Assembly: GCA_002449395.1 (NCBI GenBank)
Contig: DKDP01000033.1
Coordinates: 62,001-126,000, forward strand
From: Ruminococcaceae bacterium UBA6845
GTDB lineage: Bacteria; Bacillota; Clostridia; Oscillospirales; Acutalibacteraceae
Length of the DNA stretch: 64,000 nucleotides
Reading direction: 5' to 3'
In this document: in pieces, positions 57,445 through 64,000 of the stretch
Numbering within the stretch: position 1 is the stretch's first letter
How the letters are laid out: every line of letters begins with the position of its first letter
The notes under the pieces: generated by a model
Database searches by the model: none
What the model was told of the DNA's origin: nothing
Seen by the model: only the letters and a program-made list of their open reading frames with translations
Position numbers and translations under genes: made by a program

Positions 57445-58776
57445 ATGGGGAAAAAGATTATTGTTGCCGGAGGAGGTCACGGCGGAATCGCCGCCGCAGC
57501 CATCCTTGCCGAGCAAGGCTTCGACGTCACGGTTTACGAGAGAAACAAGCGTGAGGATATGGGCTATGACTGGACGGATATTTTCGACCGCAAGGGTCTT
57601 TTGGTCTGCGGAATGGAAATGCCGACCGAGGATAAATACCGTCTGAAAAACGATATGACTTTCTTCAGTCCGTCACGCAAGAAAAAGATAAAACAGCATG
57701 TTCCCGAGGATCAGCTTGAGATCCAGATGGAGCGCAAGGATATTTACGACCACATCATCGCTCACGCCGAAAAATGCGGAGTCAAATTTGTTTATGAAAC
57801 CGAAATTCTCGCCCCCGTTATGCTCGGCGGCAGAGTTGCGGGCATAAAAACCGAGGATGAGACTGTCTATGCCGACCTTGTAATCGACGCCGCAGGAATC
57901 AATTCACCTATCCGCAAAAATCTTCCCGATGCGCTCGGAATCCAGAAAGAGCCCGATAAATACGATACTTTCTACGTCTACCGCGCATTTTATAACAAAA
58001 CAGCACCCGTCGAGGACGATAAATACAGGGTTTATCTTCTCTTTGACAACGAACAGCAGATTTGCTGGGTTGCCGACGATGAGGAATATACCGATGTCCT
58101 GATCGGCAGATTTACTCCGCTGACCGACGAAGAGGTTGAGAAAACTCTCGGAAAGCTCCGTGAGCTTAACGACGACCTCGGCACGGAGCGTCTCAGAGGC
58201 GGACAGTATGTCACAATCCCCGTCCGTCAGCCGCTCGGACTTCTCGTTGCGGACGGATATGCGGCGATCGGCGACAGTGCGTTTATGACCGTTCCGATCA
58301 TCGGTTCGGGAATCGCAAACAGCTTTAAGGCGGCAAGACTTCTTGCTGACGCAGTGCTTGCCGATACCGATGAGCTTTTCAGCGCCGACACACTGTGGAA
58401 ATATCAGCGAGATTTTTATAAAAAGCTCGGTTCGGGACTTGCTCCGATTGCGATCATCAAGCTGATGGTTGCACGCTTCTCTCCAAAGGATCTCGACTAT
58501 TTCTTCGATAACGACATCCTCAATTCCGAGGATATGACGATCGGAGCAGACACGAACAGCATAATGTGCTTTATTGAAAAGCTGATGAATTTCAATTCGC
58601 TCAAGCTCAAGGTAAAGGGTGTAATGAGCGACTTCGTGCTTTCAAAAAAGGTTCTCGGAATGAATACGAGAATCGCCGCCGTTATGGCGATAACAAAGGC
58701 TATGCCCGTTCGATACGACCGCAAGCGTGTGCAGTCGTGGGTCGAGGGATATAATAAATGCTTTAAAATTGATTAA
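57445..58776 (+). CDS. FAD/NAD(P)-dependent oxidoreductase, geranylgeranyl-reductase-like
   Basis: This 443-aa flavoprotein starts MGKKIIVAGGGHGGIAAAAI with the FAD-binding GxGxxG, then DLVIDAAGINSPIRKNL and the second FAD motif GYAAIGDSAFMTVPIIGSGI (GD motif), as in the geranylgeranyl reductase/squalene-epoxidase-like group. The substrate is unknown; NAD(P)H use is not clear. It starts 12 nt after the propeller gene with AAGGAG 8 nt upstream of the ATG at 57445; a GTG three codons upstream is within that site. The C-terminal 100 residues have no recognised domain. Confidence 0.8.
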   Translation: MGKKIIVAGGGHGGIAAAAILAEQGFDVTVYERNKREDMGYDWTDIFDRKGLLVCGMEMPTEDKYRLKNDMTFFSPSRKKKIKQHVPEDQLEIQMERKDIYDHIIAHAEKCGVKFVYETEILAPVMLGGRVAGIKTEDETVYADLVIDAAGINSPIRKNLPDALGIQKEPDKYDTFYVYRAFYNKTAPVEDDKYRVYLLFDNEQQICWVADDEEYTDVLIGRFTPLTDEEVEKTLGKLRELNDDLGTERLRGGQYVTIPVRQPLGLLVADGYAAIGDSAFMTVPIIGSGIANSFKAARLLADAVLADTDELFSADTLWKYQRDFYKKLGSGLAPIAIIKLMVARFSPKDLDYFFDNDILNSEDMTIGADTNSIMCFIEKLMNFNSLKLKVKGVMSDFVLSKKVLGMNTRIAAVMAITKAMPVRYDRKRVQSWVEGYNKCFKID

Positions 58777-58787
58777 GGAGTGTTAAA

Positions 58788-60113
58788 ATGTTTTCCTTTA
58801 TGAACTGTATCGGTCAGCTCCTCAGCGGATTTCTGACCATCGTTTTCACGGCTCTGTTCAGCCTTTCGTCGCTTCTCGGCGGAATCAAGCAGGAGCTTCC
58901 GAAAACTCCCGAGGATTTCACACCCGTTCTTCGTTTTGTCGTTTGCAGTGACGTTCATCTCGACTGCACAAACGACCAGAACAGAGAAACAAAATTCCAG
59001 GCTGTTTTCACCGACTCATACAAGTATGCCGCAAAGAGCAGCTACAAAAAGGTTGACGCCGTAATCGTCGCCGGTGACTTTGCAAACAGAGGTCGTGACG
59101 AGGAATATATCCGTTTCAACGAGCTTGTCAACAAGAATATTAAGCCGGAAACTCAGCTTTTGACCTGCCTCGGCAACCACGAATTTATCAGCTACCGTGA
59201 CTACGACGCAACAATCGCATATGAAAGATACAAGGCTCTCATCAATGAGAACATTGATACTCACGTTGTGATCAACGGCTATCATTTCATCGGCGTTTCC
59301 TATGATGACAACGGCAAGACATTCAAGGGTAAGACCGAATGGCTTGACGCTCAGCTTAAAGAGGCGTCAAAGGACACTCCCGACAAGCCGATCTTCGTTT
59401 ATCAGCATCCTCATCCGACAGCTACGGTTTACGGCAGCATCAACTGGAGCGATGTTGATATCAGAGCGGTTCTTACAAAATATCCGCAGGTCATCGACTT
59501 CTCGGGTCACTCACATTACACCTCGACCGATCCCCGCTGTGTATGGCAGGGCTCATTCACAGCAATCGGAACAGGTTCGACCTGCGCTCTTATGAGCAAC
59601 CTTAACTACTTCGGTCACGATGAGGACGCACCCGGTGACAGCGGCGCATGCTGGATCGTTGAGGTCGACGCAAGCGGCAACACGAGACTTCAGCTTTGGG
59701 ATCTTGCAAATCATCAGTTCTTTGAGAAGAACGAATATTATTTTGTTAACAGCACCAAACCGACAACCCATAAATATACATGGGGCAACCTCAAATCTCT
59801 TGATACCGCTCCGCAGTTCCCCGAGGGAGCAACGATTACGGCAAAGAGAAACGCCGAGGGTAATGTTGTTCTCAGCTTCCCCGACGCAACAGCTTATTGG
59901 GGAGCGGAAAACTACAAGATTTCCGTCACAAAGGGATTGGTTAAGGACGTTTGGTCACAGACCGTTGTTTCAAACTATGTCCGCACCGTTTCCGACGGAA
60001 TGAATGTCGACATCGGCAATCTGGAGGCAGGCACATACACCGTTCGCATCAAGCCGTACAGCCCGTATGCCAAGGGCGGCAAAACCCTTAAAGCAACAAT
60101 CACGGTTGAATAA
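58788..60113 (+). CDS. secreted or membrane-anchored metallophosphoesterase with C-terminal Fn3-like domain
   Basis: This 441-aa protein has an N-terminal hydrophobic segment (about 8-30, LLSGFLTIVFTALFSLSSLL) that works as a signal peptide or anchor. The calcineurin-like motifs follow: VVCSDVHLD, VAGDFANRG, CLGNHEF, YQHPHP and FSGHSHYTS. The last 90 residues (about 350-441, GNVVLSFPDATAYWGAENYK and LEAGTYTVRIKPYSPYAKGG) look like a fibronectin-III-type beta sandwich. It is the last gene of the glycogen-linked unit, 11 nt after the oxidoreductase gene. Confidence 0.85.
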   Translation: MFSFMNCIGQLLSGFLTIVFTALFSLSSLLGGIKQELPKTPEDFTPVLRFVVCSDVHLDCTNDQNRETKFQAVFTDSYKYAAKSSYKKVDAVIVAGDFANRGRDEEYIRFNELVNKNIKPETQLLTCLGNHEFISYRDYDATIAYERYKALINENIDTHVVINGYHFIGVSYDDNGKTFKGKTEWLDAQLKEASKDTPDKPIFVYQHPHPTATVYGSINWSDVDIRAVLTKYPQVIDFSGHSHYTSTDPRCVWQGSFTAIGTGSTCALMSNLNYFGHDEDAPGDSGACWIVEVDASGNTRLQLWDLANHQFFEKNEYYFVNSTKPTTHKYTWGNLKSLDTAPQFPEGATITAKRNAEGNVVLSFPDATAYWGAENYKISVTKGLVKDVWSQTVVSNYVRTVSDGMNVDIGNLEAGTYTVRIKPYSPYAKGGKTLKATITVE

Positions 60114-60128
60114 TCAAATTTTAAAAAA

Positions 60129-60166
60129 CGACTGCATCTGTTAAAAGCTGATGCAGTCGCTTTTTT
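60129..60166 (+). terminator. intrinsic terminator of the glg-linked unit
   Basis: CGACTGCATC / GATGCAGTCG is a perfect 10-bp stem with an 11-nt loop, followed by CTTTTTT, 16 nt after the metallophosphoesterase stop. Confidence 0.9.
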
Positions 60167-60291
60167 ATATATGTCACATCATCGCCGGTCTTTTTTCTGT
60201 ATAATAATTCATTCACAATAATTGTTGCAATTTAAAAGCTAAATAGATAATAATATCAAAATTAAGCGGTAAAGTTTGAAATTCTTTGACA

Positions 60292-60320
60292 TTGACAAAA
60301 AAGCGACAAATTACTACAAT
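60292..60320 (+). promoter_or_regulatory. sigma-A promoter of azlCD
   Basis: A perfect TTGACA (60292-60297) and TACAAT (60315-60320) are spaced by 17 nt, 41 nt ahead of azlC. The rest of 60167-60291 is AT-rich and without a visible gene. Confidence 0.8.
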
Positions 60321-60361
60321 ATTTATTACTGTGAATAATTATACGTTTGAGAAGGGACATT

Positions 60362-61072
60362 ATGAAAAAAAAGAAAGTAATTATTGACGCTTTTAAGGCC
60401 GCATTTCCACACACAATACCCATTCTTGCGGGCTTTTCGTTTCTCGGATTTTCATTCGGTGTTTTGATGAATGTTTCGGGATTCAGCTTTTGGTATCCGT
60501 TTGTAATGAGCATTGTTGTTTTCGGCGGATCAATTGAATTTGTTGCCGTGTCAATGCTTCTTAGCCCGTTCGCTCCGATCCAGACATTTATTATGTCATT
60601 GATGATTCAGGCGAGACATCTTTTTTACGGTCTGTCAATGCTCGACAAGTACAAAAATGTCGGCATTAAAAAATATTATCTGATTTTCGGAATGTGCGAC
60701 GAAACATTCTCAATCAACTGCTCTGCACAGATTCCCGAGGGAATTGACAAGGGCTGGTTTATGACGGCGGTAACTCTGCTCGACCATCTCTACTGGATCA
60801 ACGGTTCACTGATCGGCGGACTTGTCGGATCGCTCATCCCATTTGACACAAAGGGTCTTGATTTTGTTATGACGGCTATGTTTGTTGTAATTTTCCTTGA
60901 CCAATTGATGAAAGAAAAGAAGCATTACACATCGCTGATCGGACTTTTCGCATCGGTTGTATGTCTGCTCATCTTCGGCGCCGATTCGTTTATGATTCCG
61001 ACAATGATTTTGATACTTTTGCTTCTTGGATTACTGCGTAAGCCGATTGAGAGAGGGGGCGGACTGGAATGA
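60362..61072 (+). CDS. azlC: AzlC family branched-chain amino acid exporter, large subunit
   Basis: This 236-aa membrane protein belongs to the AzlC family, which with AzlD exports branched-chain amino acids or analogues. The segments IPILAGFSFLGFSFGVLMN, GSIEFVAVSMLL, QARHLFYGLSMLDKYKNVG and DETFSINCS are typical, with five or six membrane helices. The ATG at 60362 follows GAAGGG; an upstream in-frame start at 60347 adds five residues. It overlaps azlD by 4 nt. Confidence 0.9.
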   Translation: MKKKKVIIDAFKAAFPHTIPILAGFSFLGFSFGVLMNVSGFSFWYPFVMSIVVFGGSIEFVAVSMLLSPFAPIQTFIMSLMIQARHLFYGLSMLDKYKNVGIKKYYLIFGMCDETFSINCSAQIPEGIDKGWFMTAVTLLDHLYWINGSLIGGLVGSLIPFDTKGLDFVMTAMFVVIFLDQLMKEKKHYTSLIGLFASVVCLLIFGADSFMIPTMILILLLLGLLRKPIERGGGLE

Positions 61073-61401
61073 CAGTTACTCAGCAGATTATAACGATAGC
61101 AATTACGGCGGTTGCAACGATTATTACAAGATTTCTTCCGTTCGCCGTTTTTCAGTCGAAGAAAAGAGAAACTCCGAAATTCATTGAATACCTCGGCAAG
61201 GCATTGCCTGCGGCGGTGTTTGCAATGCTTGTCGTTTATTGCCTCAGAAATGTTGAAATTCTTTCCGGAACACACGGATTGCCCGAACTGATAGCGATTA
61301 TAGTTGTCATTCTTCTTCACCTTTGGAAGAAGCAGATGCTCCTCTCAATCGCAGGCGGCACGGTTTGCTATATGCTCCTTGTTCAGTTTGTGTTCAAATG
61401 A
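61069..61401 (+). CDS. azlD: AzlD family branched-chain amino acid exporter, small subunit
   Basis: This 110-aa protein has three or four hydrophobic helices, with TRFLPFAVFQSKKRETPKF and LPAAVFAMLVVYCLRNVEIL typical of AzlD. It forms the two-component exporter with AzlC and overlaps it by four bases (ATGA). A dispersed hairpin repeat lies 15 nt after its stop. Confidence 0.9.
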   Translation: MTVTQQIITIAITAVATIITRFLPFAVFQSKKRETPKFIEYLGKALPAAVFAMLVVYCLRNVEILSGTHGLPELIAIIVVILLHLWKKQMLLSIAGGTVCYMLLVQFVFK

Positions 61402-61415
61402 GGCTTGATAAAACC

Positions 61416-61469
61416 TTACTCCCTCAGTCACGGATACGCCGTGACAGCTCCCCCGGAGGAGGAGCCCAC
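61416..61469 (-). repeat. dispersed hairpin repeat, second copy
   Basis: On the minus strand this reads GGGCTCC...GGGGGAGCTGTCACGG...CCGTGACTGAGGGAGTAA, the same layout as 34858-34905. The stem GTCACGG/CCGTGAC (61427-61445) is perfect. Compared with the other copy, the G-C pair in GCCAC/GTGGC is an A-T pair here (GTCAC/GTGAC), a compensatory change. Confidence 0.7.
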
Positions 61470-61474
61470 GCTCA

Positions 61475-61509
61475 AAGATAAATTCTGCTGATATTTTATC
61501 TTGTTTTTC
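61475..61509 (+). terminator. weak AT-rich terminator after azlCD
   Basis: AAGATAAA / TTTATCTT (8 bp, 12-nt loop) is followed by GTTTTTCC. The remaining part of 61510-61748 has AT-rich sequence and a weak promoter only. Confidence 0.4.
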
Positions 61510-61650
61510 CTCTAGGCAGAAGTCTTGTAAAGCCCATCTGTAATGCTCAATATATACCCAACAAATGATATAGACATTGCCGTATCATATGTGTTATAAT
61601 ATTTTATATTCGGTATATCCTTTTATCCGACAACATTTTCTTAAAACGCA

Positions 61651-61679
61651 TTGACTTCATCGGTTAAAAGTGGTAAAGT
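61651..61679 (+). promoter_or_regulatory. weak candidate promoter of the acyl-CoA ligase gene
   Basis: TTGACT (61651-61656) and TAAAGT (61674-61679) are spaced by 17 nt. A TATAAT also lies just downstream without a good -35, so the true start is uncertain. Confidence 0.35.
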
Positions 61680-61748
61680 ATTCTATAATACAATTATAAT
61701 TAAATTTCCCGATACAGCAGGAAGTTACAATATTCAGAGGTGTTAAAA

Positions 61749-63386
61749 ATGGTTATTACCGAGCTTCTTGAAAGAAACGCTCGTCTTTATCCCTCGGACA
61801 CAGCTCTCGTTGAGGTCAATCCCTCCGTTGAGCGTGACAACGCCGTAACCTGGCGTGAGGCAAGTCTTATCGAAAGTGCAAGTCCCGGAGCTCCGTACCG
61901 CCGTGAGCTTTCCTGGAAAGACTTTGACCGCAGGGCAAACAGATTTGCAAATCTTCTGCTCAGCAGAAACATAAAAAGAGGAACCAAGGTTGCAATTCTT
62001 ATGATGAACTGCATTGAATGGCTGCCGATTTATTTTGGAATCCTCAAGGCGGGCTGTATTGCCGTGCCGATGAACTACCGCTATTCAAGCGATGAAATAA
62101 AATACTGTCTTGAGCTGGCAGACGTTGAAGTCTTTATCTTCGGACCCGAATTTATCAGCCGAGTTGACCCGATACATAATGATCTTAAAAATATCAAAAT
62201 CACTCTTTTCGTCGGCAGTGATACACCCGAATATGCGGAGAACTGTATGACGCTTATTCGCTATTGTTCGTCGTCGCTTCCGCCGATCGCTTTGGACGAG
62301 AACGACCACGCCGCAATTTATTTTTCATCGGGCACAACGGGATTTCCTAAGGCGATTCTTCATCGCCATAAGGCGCTCTACTGCTCGTGTCTGACGGAGC
62401 AAAAGCATCACGGGCAGACTAAAGACGACGTTTTCCTTTGCATTCCGCCGCTTTATCACACGGGCGCAAAAATGCACTGGTTCGGCAGTCTGCTCTCGGG
62501 CAGCAAAACCGTTATTCTCAGAGGAATCAAACCCGAATGGATTCTTCGCACGATTACGGAGGAGAAGTGCACTATCGTTTGGCTTCTCGTTCCGTGGGCG
62601 CAGGACATTCTGGACGCAATAGATTCGGGCAGGATCAATCTTGACCATTATCTGCTCGATCAGTGGAGACTTATGCACATCGGTGCACAGCCTGTTCCGC
62701 CGAGCCTTATCCACAGATGGAAGAAAATTTTTCCGCATCATCAGTACGACACAAACTACGGACTCAGCGAGTCACTCGGACCGGGCTGCGTTCACCTCGG
62801 CGTTGAGAATATTGACAAGGTCGGCGCAATCGGCAAGGCAGGCTATCTTTGGGAGACGAAAATTATCGACGACCACGGCGAACCCGTCAAGCAGGGTGAA
62901 GTCGGTGAGCTTGCGGTTAAAGGACCGGGCGTTATGCTCGAATACTACAACAACCCGAAAGCGACCGAGGAAATTCTCAAGGGCGACTGGCTCTACACGG
63001 GCGATATGGCACGTGAGGATGAGGACGGATTTATCTACCTCGTTGACCGTAAAAAGGACGTTGTTATCTCGGGCGGCGAGAATATTTATCCCGTTCAGAT
63101 CGAGGACTTCCTGCGCAGAAACGATAAAATCAAGGACGTTGCCGTTATCGGTATTCCCGATCACAGACTCGGCGAAATTACAGCCGCAATTATTGAAATC
63201 AAGGACGGTATGACCTGTACCGAGGAAGAGATCAACGAATTCTGCGAGGAGCTTCCGAGATACAAGCGTCCGAAGAGGATTATATTTGAAAAAGTTCCCC
63301 GTAACCCGACGGGAAAGATAGAAAAACCTGTACTCAGGGCAAAGTACTGCAAGGGCAGACTTGTCGAGAGCCAGATTACAGGCTAA
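61749..63386 (+). CDS. AMP-forming acyl-CoA ligase (class I adenylate-forming enzyme)
   Basis: This 545-aa enzyme activates a carboxylic acid with ATP and joins it to CoA. The P-loop-like YFSSGTTGFPKA, the motif TNYGLSESLG, the hinge LYTGDMAREDEDGFIYLVDR, GGENIYPVQIED and the C-terminal catalytic lysine NPTGKIEKPVLR are all present. The ATG at 61749 follows AGAGGTG. It lies 21 nt before iorA, so an aryl- or indole-acetate or another acid made from a 2-oxo acid is a likely substrate; this is inference. It differs from the classical phenylacetate-CoA ligase type. Confidence 0.85.
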   Translation: MVITELLERNARLYPSDTALVEVNPSVERDNAVTWREASLIESASPGAPYRRELSWKDFDRRANRFANLLLSRNIKRGTKVAILMMNCIEWLPIYFGILKAGCIAVPMNYRYSSDEIKYCLELADVEVFIFGPEFISRVDPIHNDLKNIKITLFVGSDTPEYAENCMTLIRYCSSSLPPIALDENDHAAIYFSSGTTGFPKAILHRHKALYCSCLTEQKHHGQTKDDVFLCIPPLYHTGAKMHWFGSLLSGSKTVILRGIKPEWILRTITEEKCTIVWLLVPWAQDILDAIDSGRINLDHYLLDQWRLMHIGAQPVPPSLIHRWKKIFPHHQYDTNYGLSESLGPGCVHLGVENIDKVGAIGKAGYLWETKIIDDHGEPVKQGEVGELAVKGPGVMLEYYNNPKATEEILKGDWLYTGDMAREDEDGFIYLVDRKKDVVISGGENIYPVQIEDFLRRNDKIKDVAVIGIPDHRLGEITAAIIEIKDGMTCTEEEINEFCEELPRYKRPKRIIFEKVPRNPTGKIEKPVLRAKYCKGRLVESQITG

Positions 63387-63407
63387 ACAGCAAACGGAGG
63401 TTATATA

Positions 63408-64000
63408 ATGAAGCAGTTGATGCTCGGCAACGAAGCGGTTGCCAGAGGACTTTACGAAGCAGGCTGTTCCTTTGTTTCCAGTTATCCGGGTACCCCGAGT
63501 ACGGAAATTACCGAATATGCCGCAAAGTACAAAGAGATCTATGCGGAGTGGGCGCCCAATGAAAAGGTAGCTGTTGAGGCGGCTTTCGGTGCGTGCGTTG
63601 CAGGCAAGAGGAGCTTCTGTTCGATGAAGCACGTCGGTCTGAATGTTGCCGCCGACCCCGTTTTCACAATTTCATACACGGGCGTTAACGCAGGTATGAT
63701 TATCGGTGTTGCAGACGACGCAGGTATGCACAGCTCACAGAACGAGCAGGATTCACGTCACTATGCAATTGCCGCAAAGCTCCCGATGCTTGAGCCGGCA
63801 GACGCAGGCGAATCGCTCAGCTTTACAAAGCTTGCATATGAAATTTCAGAGAAATATGACACACCCGTTTTCATTAAAATGTGCACACGAGTTGCTCACT
63901 CTCAGAGCGTTATTGAAACCTCGGACAGGGTTGAGACCTCAAAGACATATGAAAAAGACGGTGCAAAATATATTATGATGCCAGGCAATGCAAAGCGCCG
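63408..64000 (+). CDS. iorA: indolepyruvate:ferredoxin oxidoreductase alpha subunit, cut by the window end
   Basis: The first 197 codons are present: MKQLMLGNEAVARGLYEAG, then YPGTPSTEITEY, EWAPNEKVAVEAAFG and KHVGLNVAADPVF, the pyrimidine-domain signatures of 2-oxoacid:ferredoxin oxidoreductases, ending in the window at the residues MMPGNAKR. IorAB turns aryl pyruvates from aromatic amino acids into aryl-acetyl-CoA with reduced ferredoxin, in anaerobes. AACGGAGG precedes the ATG. The ligase gene just upstream probably works in the same pathway. iorB should follow outside the window. Confidence 0.92.
   Translation, partial: MKQLMLGNEAVARGLYEAGCSFVSSYPGTPSTEITEYAAKYKEIYAEWAPNEKVAVEAAFGACVAGKRSFCSMKHVGLNVAADPVFTISYTGVNAGMIIGVADDAGMHSSQNEQDSRHYAIAAKLPMLEPADAGESLSFTKLAYEISEKYDTPVFIKMCTRVAHSQSVIETSDRVETSKTYEKDGAKYIMMPGNAKR

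Overview
The window looks like a chromosomal segment from a Gram-positive, endospore-forming member of the Clostridia, most likely a gut or rumen Ruminococcaceae/Oscillospiraceae-type bacterium. The evidence is a complete S10-spc ribosomal operon in Firmicutes order, strong AGGAGG-type ribosome binding sites on nearly every gene, an alpha/beta-type small acid-soluble spore protein, a paired glgC/glgD glycogen system, a DUF1540 mini-protein, the radical-SAM/DUF2344 pair, clpX-clpP-tig, and an indolepyruvate:ferredoxin oxidoreductase typical of anaerobes. Most genes have balanced GC. The two acyltransferase-3 genes and one of three paralogous membrane proteins are visibly AT-rich and look horizontally acquired. 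The taxonomic call is inference.

Layout. 1-12.3 kb (minus strand): rpsJ-rplC-rplD-rplW-rplB-rpsS-rplV-rpsC-rplP-rpmC-rpsQ-rplN-rplX-rplE-rpsZ-rpsH-rplF-rplR-rpsE-rpmD-rplO-secY-adk-map-infA, read from one promoter (12266-12294) through a structured leader. 12.5-15.1 kb: a metallophosphoesterase, a divergent DUF1540 gene, and thrC. 15.2-20.2 kb (minus): rplS with its own promoter, leader and terminator, then lepB-lepB-acyltransferase-rbgA-rnhB-yraN. 20.2-27.7 kb (minus): a radical SAM protein, its DUF2344 partner, and a tandem triplet of large polytopic membrane proteins. 27.7-34 kb: an acyltransferase, a TIM-barrel-like protein, a nitroreductase, tRNA-Ala(CGC), an MFS symporter and an ABC exporter. 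33.9-39.2 kb: yqeK-rsfS-leuS, the spore protein gene, and cysK-cdd. 39.3-43.2 kb: a MATE efflux pump with its MerR regulator, then an O-acetylhomoserine sulfhydrylase behind an attenuator-like leader with two micro-ORFs. 43.3-48.3 kb (minus): a secreted PHP-domain protein and tig-clpP-clpX. 48.7-60.2 kb (plus): one apparent eight-gene transcription unit, glgB-glgC-glgD-glgA followed by a histidine-phosphatase-like protein that lacks its catalytic histidine, a beta-propeller/alpha-helical-toroid fusion, an FAD oxidoreductase, and a secreted metallophosphoesterase. 60.3-64 kb: azlCD, an adenylate-forming acyl-CoA ligase, and the start of iorA.

The most unusual material is (i) the extension of the glycogen operon into four non-glycogen genes that share one promoter and one terminator; (ii) the leader of the sulfhydrylase gene, where a translated-looking 28-codon ORF with Met-Cys-Ile-Cys codons precedes an intrinsic terminator whose loop is complementary to the leader hairpin; (iii) an 81-nt perfectly identical tract shared by two otherwise divergent tandem paralogues; (iv) a dispersed hairpin repeat present twice with a compensatory stem change; and (v) a textbook MerR-type 19-bp-spacer promoter with a perfect dyad ahead of the MATE pump. 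No CRISPR array, insertion sequence, rRNA gene, T-box or recognisable riboswitch was seen.
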